Shown: piece after piece, positions 45,055-55,068 of the stretch
Position numbering within the stretch: the stretch's first letter is position 1
Layout: the number at the start of each line of letters is the position of its first letter
Assembly (NCBI RefSeq): GCF_000203935.1
Contig: NC_008577.1
Location: 2,666,001-2,730,000, forward strand
Direction: 5' to 3'
DNA: 64,000 nucleotides
From: Shewanella sp. ANA-3
Lineage (GTDB): Bacteria; Pseudomonadota; Gammaproteobacteria; Enterobacterales; Shewanellaceae
Position numbers and translations under genes: made by a program
The notes under the pieces: generated by a model
The model's database searches: none
What the model was told of the DNA's origin: nothing
Seen by the model: only the letters and a program-made list of their open reading frames with translations

Positions 45055-45587
45055 CATAAGTAGCCCTAAACCGAGTAAACACGTAGCCCATTGCAATCAT
45101 TAATCATTCACTCACAACCGCCCTATTAACCGATAAGGCCTATCAATATTGCGTTAATCATCTATAGGTAAAAATGCTTCACCTTTGTGTTGAACCGCAG
45201 CCCTTTACTGCACAAAATAACATCACTTAGTTAGCCACCAAGCGTAAGAAGCTATCCAATCAAGGCACAGTTTGTTTCTCTTTGTCGATCATGGGTAGAT
45301 TTTTTGTTTATAAACTCGGCAAATAGGAGCATGACAGACTAGGCTTTTGTTGAAAGCCAATTCGGAGCGACTAAATAGCACACTAAACAATCAGCTAAAA
45401 ATATAATGAATATCAGATGGATATAAAGAACATCATACTATATGTTAATAATAGGTTAATTCGACGACGTGTCTAAACCTTACTCCTACATATAGGTTTG
45501 ATGAACCTGTGGTGTATAAGCAGATAGCAGAGTGCCGTTGTGATGCTTTCTTGTTAATAACCAAATGATTAATAAAGGAATGACATT
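45055..45587. other. 533-base gap upstream of the PAS-MCP gene
   Basis: AT-rich, with stop codons in all frames and no gene I can support. A small hairpin (AGGTT-TGATG-AACCT, about 45491-45505) lies 80 bases before the MCP. I saw no clear promoter, riboswitch or repeat. Confidence 0.5.
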
Positions 45588-46895
45588 ATGTTTTGGTGGA
45601 AAGTTAAATCAAATAACAGGGATGCGAACAACCATTCATCAGGTTTTACAGCAGCCGAAACGCTTGAGAATGAACTGGCGGCGATTCGTGCCTACACTGC
45701 CTATATTTGTTTCACACCTAAGGGTGAAATCATTGAAGCCAATGATATTTTCTTAGATGTAATGGGTTACAGTGCCAATGAAATCCTTGGTAAACACCAT
45801 AGAATGTTTTGTACGGCACAATACTCGGGCTCGCAGGAATATCAAAAGTTTTGGCAGGAACTTGCTGCAGGCAATGCGTTTACGGGGACATTCCAACGTT
45901 TAAAGAAAAACCACATCCCAGTTTATGTCGAGGCCAGTTATTTCCCCGTAAAAAACAGTGCGGGTGACGTCGTGAAAATCATCAAAATCGCCAATGATGT
46001 TACGGCGTCACAACTTAACCTCATTGCTAAAAATGCCATTCTCGATGCCCTCGATCGCTCCCAAGCCGTTATTGAGTTTTTACCCGATGGCACAGTGATC
46101 ACCGCGAATCAAAACTTCTTGGATATCATGCATTACCGACTAGATGAGATCCAAGGTAAACACCATAAGATGTTCTGTGACAAAGAGTTTTACCGTATTA
46201 GACCCGACTTTTGGAAACGACTCGCCGCAGGCGAACACTTCACCGGACGCTTTAAACGCATCGATGCACATAACAATGTGATTTGGCTTGAAGCCACCTA
46301 CAATCCGATCTGGGATGCATCAAATAAGGTGTATAAGATTGTTAAGTTTGCCTCGGATATCTCCCATAGGGTCAATACCGCCCTGCAAGCGGTGGACATG
46401 GCGGCGGCGACGTCAGAGCAAACCTCACAAATCACCACAAATGCAGTGCAAGTGCTGAACGAAGCCGTCTGTACTTCGCATCAAATTGCCGAACAAGTTA
46501 AAAATGCCTCGAATATTGGTGGTGAGCTACTCGTACAATCAAAAAATATCAACGACATAGTGATCACCATCCGTGGCATTGCAGAACAAACCAATTTACT
46601 GGCTCTCAATGCGGCGATTGAGGCAGCAAGAGCGGGCGATCTTGGGCGAGGTTTTGCCGTCGTAGCCGATGAGGTCAGAAAGTTAGCCTCTCGCACCTCC
46701 ACGGCGACCAGCGAAATCGCGAATGTGGTTCAACAAAATACCGACCTAATCAAAAACATCGATCATCAACTGAGCAACATCACCAATGTGGCATTGCATG
46801 GGGAGGACAGTATCAATCATGTCGCCGCTGGCCTTGCCGATGTCGGCAATGGTGTCAGCCAATTTGTCGCTATGGTTGAACAGCTGAGGCCCTAA
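45588..46895 (+). CDS. Soluble PAS-PAS methyl-accepting chemotaxis protein
   Basis: A 435-residue receptor without transmembrane helices. Two tandem PAS domains (residues about 30-150 and 155-270) share the motif G-K-H-H-[RK]-M-F-C, the type seen in Aer2-like energy or redox receptors. The signalling domain follows directly (about 275-435) with hairpin tip [19 protein letters not shown] and is short; no HAMP domain and no tethering pentapeptide. AAGGA precedes the ATG. Likely cytoplasmic sensing of redox or oxygen, possibly through heme or FAD; the cofactor is not shown by sequence. Confidence 0.88.
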   Translation: MFWWKVKSNNRDANNHSSGFTAAETLENELAAIRAYTAYICFTPKGEIIEANDIFLDVMGYSANEILGKHHRMFCTAQYSGSQEYQKFWQELAAGNAFTGTFQRLKKNHIPVYVEASYFPVKNSAGDVVKIIKIANDVTASQLNLIAKNAILDALDRSQAVIEFLPDGTVITANQNFLDIMHYRLDEIQGKHHKMFCDKEFYRIRPDFWKRLAAGEHFTGRFKRIDAHNNVIWLEATYNPIWDASNKVYKIVKFASDISHRVNTALQAVDMAAATSEQTSQITTNAVQVLNEAVCTSHQIAEQVKNASNIGGELLVQSKNINDIVITIRGIAEQTNLLALNAAIEAARAGDLGRGFAVVADEVRKLASRTSTATSEIANVVQQNTDLIKNIDHQLSNITNVALHGEDSINHVAAGLADVGNGVSQFVAMVEQLRP

Positions 46896-47065
46896 TCAGC
46901 GGTAATGAACCTTAGAGTACACTTAATTAACAATAGGTTAGCATCAGTGAATAGCGGTATTCTTTTGCTGTGGATGGATAAAACCGTGCGAACTCGTGCC
47001 ATGACTCTGTTACAATGCCAACGTTTGAATGTCCTCTGCGACTTACGTTGATATGTGTGGAGCCT

Positions 47066-47704
47066 ATGTCTAAAACGCCAACCTATTCGCCTGCCAATAC
47101 TGTGGTCGTACTCGATTTTGAAACTTCTGGGCTTTCACCCAATCAAGGAGCACGTGCCATTGAAATTGGCGCAGTATTAATTGAGCAAGGGCAAATTACC
47201 GCGCGCTTTTCTGAGTTAATGAATCCGGGGTTTCGGATAAACAGTTTTATTGAAGATTACACAGGGATCAGCAATCAGATGCTCGCCCATGCGGCGCCCT
47301 GTGCAGAAGTCATGGCCCGCTTTGCTGAGTTTATCGGTAAACATCACTTAGTTGCCCACAATGCCACCTTCGATCAACGCTTTCTCGATGCCGAATTTTC
47401 CCAGATAGGCCATCAATATCCCGGCCAATTTGGTTGTTCGTTACTGCTGGCAAGGCGCTTATATCCTGAGGCCATTAATCATCAACTCGCGACCTTAGTT
47501 CGCCATAAACAGCTACCGACTAACGGAACTTATCACCGCGCCTTGGCAGATGCGGAAATGACCGGACATTTATGGCTGCGCATGCTGGCTGATCTTAAAC
47601 AAGGGTATGCGATCACTGAGCCGCCCTTTAGCCTGATGCAGAAAATTATGGCTAAGACAAAGGCCGAGGTGCCTAAGTTTTTACGCCAATACGCCAGAGG
47701 TTAG
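47066..47704 (+). CDS. DEDDh 3'-5' exonuclease (DnaQ-like)
   Basis: A 212-residue exonuclease. Exo I is V-V-L-D-F-E-T-S-G-L, Exo II lies in V-A-H-N-A-T-F-D-Q-R-F-L and Exo III in Y-H-R-A-L-A-D-A-E. Known family role: removal of 3' nucleotides from DNA or RNA with two metal ions. It is not the replicative epsilon subunit (no polymerase-binding C terminus recognised). ATG at 47066 lies just after GTGGAG; a longer reading from 47015 has no ribosome site. Confidence 0.88.
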   Translation: MSKTPTYSPANTVVVLDFETSGLSPNQGARAIEIGAVLIEQGQITARFSELMNPGFRINSFIEDYTGISNQMLAHAAPCAEVMARFAEFIGKHHLVAHNATFDQRFLDAEFSQIGHQYPGQFGCSLLLARRLYPEAINHQLATLVRHKQLPTNGTYHRALADAEMTGHLWLRMLADLKQGYAITEPPFSLMQKIMAKTKAEVPKFLRQYARG

Positions 47705-47754
47705 CCCTATTTTGGTCCTCCATCAGGCAAAATGAGTATAACGCATCAATAAAA

Positions 47755-47782
47755 AAGCCGAGTGTTATCAATCACTCGGCTT
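47755..47782. terminator. Bidirectional terminator between the exonuclease and LacI genes
   Basis: A 10-bp perfect stem (AAGCCGAGTG / CACTCGGCTT) preceded by an A-run, in the convergent intergenic space. Confidence 0.87.
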
Positions 47783-47808
47783 AATGATTCAATCAAAATA
47801 GACGCGAC

Positions 47809-48849
47809 TCAAGCGAGCGGCGTACAGTCAATCCCGCATGAACTGCGTACCACTAACGTCGTTGGGATCAACTGCGGGCTCACCGCTTGACCACGAATAA
47901 GCTTAAGTAGACTTTCCACTAAAATCTCCCCCGCTAACTGGGTATTTTGCTTAATCGTGGTTAACGGCGGATTGGCAAAGCTTGCTACGGGAATATCATC
48001 ATACCCGACGACTGCGACTTGCTCGGGCACTAAAATCCCCTTCTCTTTTAAGGCGCGGATCGCACCTATGGCGATTAAATCACTGGCGGCAAAAATCGCG
48101 TCGAAATTCAATCCTTTATCGAGCAACTCCAAAGTAGCATAGTAACCCGCCCCCTCAGTGCTAATAGCCGAAATCTGCCGACGAGGATCGACAGTCAGCC
48201 CGGCAGTTTGCAGTGCTTTCACATGGCCTAAATATCTGTCCCTGAACTCAGGGCAATGACTCGATGCCCCGCCCAGAAATGCAAAATCCTTACGACCGAG
48301 GGAAATTAAATGCTCAGTGGCAATTAGGCCGCCTTGGTGATTATCGCAGCCGATGGATAACACGGATTTATTGTTATGCTCTGCGCCCCAAATCACAAAA
48401 TGGGTGTTCTGTGCCAGCAACTTTTCGAGCTTTTGCTCGTAATCCATGTAGTCGCCGTACCCTAGCAAAATAATGCCATCGGCTTTATTGCTATCTTCAT
48501 AATCGGCATGCCAATCACTGGAAAGCTGTTGAAATGACACGAGTAAATCATAACCTTGCTGCGCCGTCGCCCGCGTGATTGAGCCTAACATCGACAGAAA
48601 AAAGGGGTTGATCAGTGAATCATCATTGGTGGGATCTTCACACAACAACAGGGCTAAGGTGTGGCTATTTTGGGTGCGTAGGTTACTGGCGTTTTTATCG
48701 ACTTTGTAGTTGAGTTCTTTCGCAATCGCTTGGATCCGTTGACGGGTTTCTAAATTGACTAACGGACTATTTCTCAGGGCTCGGGAAACCGTAGACTGGG
48801 ATACACCAGCACGATAAGCAATATCAATCGAGGTCGCTTTCGATGCCAT
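47809..48849 (-). CDS. LacI/GalR-family transcriptional regulator
   Basis: A 346-residue regulator with the N-terminal LacI helix-turn-helix ([20 protein letters not shown]) and a periplasmic-binding-protein-like effector domain. It ends V-V-R-S-S-C-G. No sugar catabolic or transport genes lie next to it, so the target and inducer are unknown; the nearest metabolic genes are ptsHI-crr 3.5 kb away. The hinge [13 protein letters not shown] is slightly unusual. Confidence 0.9.
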   Translation of the reverse strand: MASKATSIDIAYRAGVSQSTVSRALRNSPLVNLETRQRIQAIAKELNYKVDKNASNLRTQNSHTLALLLCEDPTNDDSLINPFFLSMLGSITRATAQQGYDLLVSFQQLSSDWHADYEDSNKADGIILLGYGDYMDYEQKLEKLLAQNTHFVIWGAEHNNKSVLSIGCDNHQGGLIATEHLISLGRKDFAFLGGASSHCPEFRDRYLGHVKALQTAGLTVDPRRQISAISTEGAGYYATLELLDKGLNFDAIFAASDLIAIGAIRALKEKGILVPEQVAVVGYDDIPVASFANPPLTTIKQNTQLAGEILVESLLKLIRGQAVSPQLIPTTLVVRSSCGIDCTPLA

Positions 48850-49067
48850 AGCAAGGTCACCATAATTATTATTTTGAGGCGATACTAAAACAGTTCGAAT
48901 GACTTGTATAGCCGAAGGGTTTACAACTGACTAACAAGTTAGCAGGGATGAAAACCTTGATGAAAATGGCTGCACAGCTTGTACAACAAACGCCCTCTCA
49001 CCCATGCTAACAAAGCAGTGTCGATACAACTAAGGCTTATACCGACACCCAACAGCACTAAATAAAG

Positions 49068-49784
49068 TTAAATCCCTAACTCATCGAGCAAATCGTCGGC
49101 ATTCGTACTGGCGATGGCGGGTTTATCCGTCATACGGCTCCAAGGTGATGCGGTATCTGGGTGCGAAGACGCATTAGCACCAAGACCATGCTGCTCGAGC
49201 AAGCTGTCAGGGTCGAACTCTTCGTCGTATTCAAACTCATCGAGTTTAATAAACTCGGTCTTATCCATGGCAAATTCGAGGTAGAAAATATGATTATTTT
49301 CAGTTTTAAAGGACACACGTCTTGCGACAGCATCGTCTAAGTTTGCATCGATAGAAATCGTCAGCTCTTTGTTTATGGTTAACATTTTAGGCTGACTTTG
49401 GCTAATGGAGGTTTGCAGCTCCTTGGAAACCTTATTAATAAAGTCGCCCAAGATTTGGTTCATCAACTCGCCCATCACGTTCCCCACTTCATCGGACGTG
49501 TGGGAAAAGGCGAGCTCTTCCTCTGGCATGCCCATATTGAGCATATAGCGGCGATAGATTTCGATGGCCGCTGGGGCTGAAAAGTTGATTACCACTAACC
49601 CTGAAAAGCCGCCATCAAAAATCGAAAAACAGCCTAGGTCGGGTTTTAAGCGGGTGCGAGTAATGCTTTGCACCATGCCCGCGTGGCTCACATGGCTGGC
49701 ACTGGTGCTCGATAACACATGGGCGACCGAGTGGCATAACTTCAGTAAAATATCATCCGAAGTCACAATAGTGTTTGTTGTCAT
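49068..49784 (-). CDS. CheX/CheC-like protein (DUF3334 family, from memory)
   Basis: A 238-residue soluble protein. Residues 97-109 read S-D-E-V-G-N-V-M-G-E-L-M-N; Glu99 and Asn102 fit the E-x-x-N catalytic pair of CheC/CheX phosphatases, with a similar preceding helix. The C-terminal 50 residues are acidic and probably flexible. I think this is the group labelled DUF3334. If active it would dephosphorylate a CheY-type receiver; context supports signalling, since an MCP gene is divergently oriented 350 bases away. Monocistronic. Confidence 0.72.
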   Translation of the reverse strand: MTTNTIVTSDDILLKLCHSVAHVLSSTSASHVSHAGMVQSITRTRLKPDLGCFSIFDGGFSGLVVINFSAPAAIEIYRRYMLNMGMPEEELAFSHTSDEVGNVMGELMNQILGDFINKVSKELQTSISQSQPKMLTINKELTISIDANLDDAVARRVSFKTENNHIFYLEFAMDKTEFIKLDEFEYDEEFDPDSLLEQHGLGANASSHPDTASPWSRMTDKPAIASTNADDLLDELGI

Positions 49785-50060
49785 AATCCATTCTCAAACT
49801 AAACCGATGATTAATCTTGCGCGTAAAAGCATAAAAAATCAAAACCAAAACAATTAATTAGCAGTCTGGCTCTGAAATATTAAGTATATCTAAAGGCTAA
49901 CTACTTGAATTTCATAAAATACGCGATTCAGTCTAACGTCTTATTCGCCTTGGTGATACACGAATTAGCGATAAAAGCATCAATCAGTCACAGTGCTAAA
50001 CAATATTCTGCTTAAGATCAAAGAATCCCAATATTCTTAACGTCTTTACACGAAATAAAC

Positions 50061-50088
50061 TCAAGTTTGATTCATTTGATACCGATTC
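50061..50088 (+). promoter_or_regulatory. Candidate FliA (sigma-28) promoter for the MCP gene
   Basis: TCAAGTTT (50061-50068), 12 bases, then ACCGATTC (50081-50088), against the consensus TAAAGTTT-N11-GCCGATAA. It lies 46 bases upstream of the MCP ATG. Spacing is one base long and the end of the -10 is poor. Confidence 0.4.
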
Positions 50089-50133
50089 GAAGGTATATTG
50101 GACACCATTCTTTTTGCGCCTAAAGGACCCCAC

Positions 50134-51771
50134 ATGATCACATTCTTGCGCCGATTCACTATTCTCCAACGACTGATGATGATGTTAGTGATGGCGGCTA
50201 TAGGTACTGTGTGTTTTGCGAGTTTTTCCATTAAAGAGCAATACAGCAATCTTATTGAGCAAAAGTGGCAACAGATTGATGGCCAGCTCGGCAGCCTCCT
50301 CAGTGTAATCGATATTCATCGCCAAGATGCCCTAAGCGGCAAGCTGTCAGAAGCAGAAGCGCAACAAGCGGCGGCAAACCTGATTGACCAAACCCGTTAC
50401 GCCGGTGTCGGCTACTTTATTGTGATCGATGATAATAATCAGATCCTCGCCCATGGCGAACGCAGCGATCTTATTGGCACATCGGCGCTCAATTTTAAGC
50501 TGCAAAATGGCACGAATCCCCTTGCCACTATGTTGCCGCTAGCCCGCCAAAACGGCAAAACCATGCTCGAATATCCAATTGCAAATCCCGTGTCGAAGAA
50601 CATTGAAGATAAGCTGGTCGAAGCCCGTTATTATCCTGAATGGGGCTGGACGCTCATCACTGGTGCTTACTTAAGCGATGTGAAACAAAGTCTTAAAGCC
50701 GTGATCATCGATTATCTGATTATCATGTTTTTAATTTCTGTACCGATTTTCGCGTTTTTCCTGGTGCTGAATCACTCCATTACCTCACCGTTAAACGACG
50801 CTATCGATGCGCTTGAGGATATCGCCCAAGGCGAAGGCGACCTTAGCCAGCGTTTAAGCACCCAAGGCAAGGATGAAGTGGCGCACCTTGCCCACGCCTT
50901 TAACCTGTTTGCCCAGAAAATTGGCGACATGGTGGGTCATTTACAGCCATTGGGCCAGTCCCTCGACAATGATGCCAAGCAGTTAATGCTGGCCGTTGAA
51001 GAGTCGAACCAAAGCGCAGAGCATATCCACCGTGAAACCGGTAGCGTAGCCACCGCCGTGAATCAAATGCTTTCAACCACCCATGAGATGGCGAGCAACA
51101 CCCAGCAGGCTGCCGATGCAGCCAACAGTGTGAAGAATCAGGCGCAGCAAAGCCAAGCGGTAATCGATGATACGGTGCGTGATACCGAAAAACTGGTGCA
51201 AGAGCTAAGGGCATCAGAAGTGATCACCCAAAAACTCGGACAATCCTCGGCGCAAATTGGCAGTATCCTCGATGTCATTCGCTCTATTGCCGAACAAACG
51301 AACCTGTTAGCTCTCAATGCAGCCATCGAAGCCGCCCGCGCGGGGAGCCATGGCCGCGGGTTTGCCGTGGTCGCCGATGAAGTGCGCGCACTGGCCAATC
51401 GCACCCAAGACTCTACCAACGAGATCCAAAAAATCATCTCGGATATTCAAATGGGCGTGAACTCTGTAATGAAGAGTAATAGCCAAACACAGACTCAATC
51501 CGATGAATTACAAGCCAAAGCCCGCGAAGCGGGTAATGCCATGGCGGCGATTTTGCAGCTTATCGCCCATATCAGCGATATGAACACCCAGCTCGCGAGT
51601 GCGACCGAGGAGCAGTCGCTGGTGACGGAGGAAATCAACCGCAATATCTGTAATATTTCGGAATTAACCGAAGTCTCAGTCAAAGCTAACGAAGGTAACA
51701 GCCGCGCGGCACAGTCATTGCAGGATATCAGCCAAGATATGTCTCATACCTTAGGCCAATTCAAAATCTAG
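50134..51771 (+). CDS. Transmembrane methyl-accepting chemotaxis protein with a Cache-type sensor
   Basis: A 545-residue receptor. One transmembrane helix (about 13-33), a periplasmic single-Cache domain (about 40-195; [14 protein letters not shown] and [10 protein letters not shown]), a second helix (about 197-220), HAMP (about 220-272) and signalling domain with tip [19 protein letters not shown]. Cache domains of this kind often bind small organic acids; the ligand is unknown here. ATG at 50134 lies six bases after AAAGGA; a TTG reading from 50098 is rejected. Ends at a terminator. Confidence 0.9.
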   Translation: MITFLRRFTILQRLMMMLVMAAIGTVCFASFSIKEQYSNLIEQKWQQIDGQLGSLLSVIDIHRQDALSGKLSEAEAQQAAANLIDQTRYAGVGYFIVIDDNNQILAHGERSDLIGTSALNFKLQNGTNPLATMLPLARQNGKTMLEYPIANPVSKNIEDKLVEARYYPEWGWTLITGAYLSDVKQSLKAVIIDYLIIMFLISVPIFAFFLVLNHSITSPLNDAIDALEDIAQGEGDLSQRLSTQGKDEVAHLAHAFNLFAQKIGDMVGHLQPLGQSLDNDAKQLMLAVEESNQSAEHIHRETGSVATAVNQMLSTTHEMASNTQQAADAANSVKNQAQQSQAVIDDTVRDTEKLVQELRASEVITQKLGQSSAQIGSILDVIRSIAEQTNLLALNAAIEAARAGSHGRGFAVVADEVRALANRTQDSTNEIQKIISDIQMGVNSVMKSNSQTQTQSDELQAKAREAGNAMAAILQLIAHISDMNTQLASATEEQSLVTEEINRNICNISELTEVSVKANEGNSRAAQSLQDISQDMSHTLGQFKI

Positions 51772-51798
51772 TTCGCAGGACGAGATAAGCAACCGCCA

Positions 51799-51830
51799 TA
51801 AAAGAGGACGTATTAGAACGTCCTCTTTTA
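51799..51830 (+). terminator. Terminator after the Cache MCP gene
   Basis: A perfect 12-bp stem (TAAAAGAGGACG / CGTCCTCTTTTA) with an eight-base loop. Confidence 0.88.
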
Positions 51831-51931
51831 GTTTAAAATACTTCACTCAACTAGGTTAGATGCAATCTAGACGGGTATCCATGCTATAAACTAGGATATG
51901 ACTTTACCCTATTGCCGATTGAGGAACGTCC

Positions 51932-52327
51932 ATGCGCATGACCTTAGCCGTTCACCTGCGGCAGTATACCATCCATAGTTTTAGTCCTAATGCTCAATTA
52001 CCTAGCGAAGTCTTTGCCGAAGAAGTGTACTTTATCGGCCGAACCGAGGAAGGGCTGACAGTCGTGGTATCGAGTGAACTTGAGCTCGACAGTTTAGAGC
52101 AAGAACCCCATTGGTGCTGTTTTGAAGTCTTAGGCCCGCTGGGATTTTCGATGACAGGCATTTTATCGAAAATATCCGGTACCTTAGCCGATGTGCAGAT
52201 CAGTATTTTTGCCCTTTCCACCTTCGATACCGACTATATTTTGGTCAAGAAAAATTGCCTCCAAAGCGCCGTTGCCGCCTTAAAAAAGGCGGGTTACAAG
52301 ATTATTGAGTCGAACGAAGCGCCATAA
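51932..52327 (+). CDS. ACT-domain protein upstream of ptsH
   Basis: A 131-residue protein with an N-terminal beta-rich half (about 1-65) and an ACT domain (about 65-128; L-G-F-S-M-T-G-I-L-S-K-I-S, then I-S-I-F-A-L-S-T-F-D-T-D-Y-I-L-V). ACT domains bind amino acids or other small ligands. It is 23 bases upstream of ptsH on the same strand, so it is probably in the PTS operon; a link between amino-acid sensing and PTS control is inference. Confidence 0.83.
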   Translation: MRMTLAVHLRQYTIHSFSPNAQLPSEVFAEEVYFIGRTEEGLTVVVSSELELDSLEQEPHWCCFEVLGPLGFSMTGILSKISGTLADVQISIFALSTFDTDYILVKKNCLQSAVAALKKAGYKIIESNEAP

Positions 52328-52350
52328 TATTGCTAAAGAGTTAAACCACT

Positions 52351-52608
52351 ATGTACGAAAAATCTGTCACTATCACCGCAAAACATGGTATTCATACCCG
52401 CCCAGCCGCCCTGTTAGTGAAAGAAGCGAAAACCTTCAACTGCGATGTGCTAGTTGAATGCAATGGCAAACAGGCCAGTGCCAAAAGCTTATTTAAATTG
52501 CAAACATTAGGCCTGTATCATGGCGTCACCGTCAAAGTGTTTGCCGAAGGTGAGCAGGCACAGGAAGCGGTCGAGAAAGTCTCGGAACTGCTCATCACTT
52601 TAAGTTAA
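52351..52608 (+). CDS. ptsH: HPr phosphocarrier protein
   Basis: An 85-residue HPr. The phosphorylated His15 lies in K-H-G-I-H-T-R-P-A and Ser46 in S-A-K-S-L-F-K-L. Role: accepts phosphate from enzyme I and passes it to EIIA proteins. Followed by ptsI after 32 bases. The order ACT-ptsH-ptsI-crr is one operon by spacing. Confidence 0.96.
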   Translation: MYEKSVTITAKHGIHTRPAALLVKEAKTFNCDVLVECNGKQASAKSLFKLQTLGLYHGVTVKVFAEGEQAQEAVEKVSELLITLS

Positions 52609-52640
52609 ACGGCATCTTAGCCAGCTTGATAGGAACGAAT

Positions 52641-54344
52641 ATGTCGATTACGGGGATCATAGTGTCATCGGGGATTGCCTTCGGACAGGCGCTCCACCTT
52701 ACCCAGGCCGAACACCACCTCGATTATCGCCCTATTCCCCTATCACGGATCCCGCAGCAACAGAGTAAATTTGTTAAAGCCCTACAGGCACTGCAGCAAC
52801 AACTCAGCCACAGCCAAACTAAGCTCGACCCACAAAGCGAAAACTATCAGTTAATTGAAGCCGATTTGTTACTGCTTGAGGACGAAGAGCTTATCGACCA
52901 AGTGAAGGAAGCGATCCGCACCCTGCAGTTATCTGCCAGTGTAGCGGTTGAGCGGATCTTCGCCCATCAGGCGAATGAGCTTGAATCCTTAGACGATCCC
53001 TATCTTGCCAATCGTGCCCAAGATGTACGATGCCTAGGCCAGCGATTAGTCACGGCTATTAACGGTCGCTTAGATCAAGGCTTAGCCCAGTTAACTGAGC
53101 CGACGATCCTCCTGGCGCAAGATCTCACTCCCGCCGAATTTGCGTTATTACCTAAAGAGCAGCTCAGCGGCATAGTACTTAAAACCGGCGGCTTAACCAG
53201 CCATACGGCGATTTTAGCCCGCGCGGCGGGGATCCCCGCTATTCTTAGCTGCCAGTTCGATGCCGAGTTTATTCCCAATGGCACACCACTGGTGCTCGAT
53301 GCCCTCAGTGGTGAGCTTTTTGTTAACCCAGCACCCGAGCTACAGGCACGCTTAACCGTCACATTGCACCATGAGCAAGCCAGACGCGCCGCCCTGCAAG
53401 CGTACCGAGATGTGCCCGCCAAGACCCAAGATGGCCACCTCGTAGGCCTGATGGCCAACGTGGGCAACTTGAACGATATCACCCATGTTGGCGATGTGGG
53501 TGCCGATGGTATTGGTCTGTTTCGCACCGAGTTTATGCTGATGCACACCAGTACACTGCCGGATGAAAAAGCGCAATACAATCTATACTGCGAAGCCTTG
53601 CATGCGTTAGGTGGTAAAACCTTTACGATCAGAACCTTAGATATTGGTGCCGATAAAGAGCTGCCCTGCCTCTGCCAGGAGGTCGAGGACAATCCCGCCC
53701 TTGGGCTACGCGGAGTTAGATATACCTTGGCGCATCCTGAGTTGTTTAAGACCCAGCTTAGGGCGATTTTGCGAGCAGCCAACCATGGCCCCATTCGACT
53801 CATGTTTCCCATGGTGAATCAGGTTGAAGAACTCGATCAGATTTTTGCCCTCATCGCCGAATGCCAAGACGCCCTCGAAGAGGAAGAAAAAGGCTTCGGC
53901 GAACTCAGTTACGGCATAGTGGTTGAAACCCCCGCCGCCGTGATGAATCTTGCTTCTATGCTGCCAAGATTAGATTTTGTGAGCATAGGCACCAATGACT
54001 TAACCCAATATGCCATGGCGGCGGATCGCACAAATCCACAACTGACACGGGATTATCCTTCCCTGTCACCGGCGATTTTAGGGCTCATCAAGATGACCGT
54101 CGACCAAGCCAAAGCCGCTGGAGTCAAAGTGTCACTCTGTGGCGAACTTGCCAGCTCGCCGCTGATGGTCCCGCTCCTTATCGGTATGGGACTCGATGAA
54201 CTCAGCGTAAACTTAAGCGCATTGCTGGAGGTAAAGGCCGCCGTTTGCCAAGGGCAATTGACGAAATTTTCTGCGTTAGCGCACACCGCCATGCAACAGA
54301 ATAGAATTTCAGAACTACAGCAGTGTATAACAAGCTATAAATAA
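52641..54344 (+). CDS. ptsI: Phosphoenolpyruvate-protein phosphotransferase (enzyme I)
   Basis: A 567-residue enzyme I. The N-terminal domain carries the phosphorylated His in G-G-L-T-S-H-T-A-I-L-A-R, and the C-terminal PEP-binding barrel has G-I-G-L-F-R-T-E-F-L/M and the Cys of S-L-C-G-E-L-A. Reaction: transfers phosphate from PEP to HPr. ATG at 52641 follows AGGAACGAAT; the TTG reading from 52626 overlaps this site. No sugar-specific EII component is in the window. Confidence 0.95.
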   Translation: MSITGIIVSSGIAFGQALHLTQAEHHLDYRPIPLSRIPQQQSKFVKALQALQQQLSHSQTKLDPQSENYQLIEADLLLLEDEELIDQVKEAIRTLQLSASVAVERIFAHQANELESLDDPYLANRAQDVRCLGQRLVTAINGRLDQGLAQLTEPTILLAQDLTPAEFALLPKEQLSGIVLKTGGLTSHTAILARAAGIPAILSCQFDAEFIPNGTPLVLDALSGELFVNPAPELQARLTVTLHHEQARRAALQAYRDVPAKTQDGHLVGLMANVGNLNDITHVGDVGADGIGLFRTEFMLMHTSTLPDEKAQYNLYCEALHALGGKTFTIRTLDIGADKELPCLCQEVEDNPALGLRGVRYTLAHPELFKTQLRAILRAANHGPIRLMFPMVNQVEELDQIFALIAECQDALEEEEKGFGELSYGIVVETPAAVMNLASMLPRLDFVSIGTNDLTQYAMAADRTNPQLTRDYPSLSPAILGLIKMTVDQAKAAGVKVSLCGELASSPLMVPLLIGMGLDELSVNLSALLEVKAAVCQGQLTKFSALAHTAMQQNRISELQQCITSYK

Positions 54345-54416
54345 TACATTTTATTGGTTATGCTGCTTTACAGACTAAAAAGATAACAACAAAAACAAGC
54401 GAAGGGGCACAGGATA

Positions 54417-54926
54417 ATGGGATTTTTAAGCCGAATAAGGCGATTGGTATCAGGGCAACCACAACTGGCTGGCGGCATTATGGTTTACGCCCCAGTGAAC
54501 GGAGAAATTGTGGCCATTGAAAAGGTCCCCGATGTGGTATTTGCAGAGAAAATTGTGGGTGATGGTATCGCCATCGCCCCCAAGGGAGACACGATTGTCG
54601 CCCCAATCGATGGCACCATAGGTAAAATTTTTGAGACTAATCATGCTTTTAGTATTGAGTCGCCACAGGGATTAGAGCTTTTCGTGCACTTTGGCGTTGG
54701 TACCGTTGAGCTAAGGGGGCGAGGTTTTAGCCGTTTAGCGGAGGAAGGCCAAGAGGTCAAAGTGGGCGATCCTATTCTGTCTTTTGATATTGATTACCTA
54801 AAAGATCAAGTAGATAGCCTACTCACTCCCGTTGTGCTGGCCAATATGGAAGATGTGAAATACTTAGATAAGGCCCAAGGTAGCGTCACCGCAGGTAAAG
54901 ACGCGATTTTTACTGTTCAGCTTTAA
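54417..54926 (+). CDS. crr: PTS EIIA-Glc (Crr)
   Basis: A 169-residue EIIA of the glucose class. The active His lies in L-F-V-H-F-G-V-G-T-V-E-L and the accessory His in T-N-H-A-F-S-I-E-S. Role: phosphoryl transfer to a glucose-type EIIB and regulation of adenylate cyclase and transporters in Enterobacteria; the regulatory role in this organism is not shown. It is 72 bases after ptsI, with AGGA before the ATG. Confidence 0.95.
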   Translation: MGFLSRIRRLVSGQPQLAGGIMVYAPVNGEIVAIEKVPDVVFAEKIVGDGIAIAPKGDTIVAPIDGTIGKIFETNHAFSIESPQGLELFVHFGVGTVELRGRGFSRLAEEGQEVKVGDPILSFDIDYLKDQVDSLLTPVVLANMEDVKYLDKAQGSVTAGKDAIFTVQL

Positions 54927-54961
54927 CCGTTAATCGCTTTACCGCCCGCTTACGAACGATC

Positions 54962-54987
54962 ACTGGCAGAGCCCCTTGCCTGCCAGT
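54962..54987 (+). terminator. Weak stem-loop after crr
   Basis: ACTGGCAG / CTGCCAGT with a ten-base loop. No T-run follows, so it may only stabilise the message end. Confidence 0.35.
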
Positions 54988-55068
54988 CGCTCTCCCAAAC
55001 AACGCACAGCTCTCCACCACTGACATCAGGGTTTGCTCAACTGTTTTCGCCAGCGCCGATTCGCGGCA

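Noticed and set aside
53075..53812. 245-codon open frame on the minus strand opposite ptsI
   Set aside because: Antisense shadow of a well-conserved enzyme I gene, rich in Ser/Arg/Ala with no recognisable domain.
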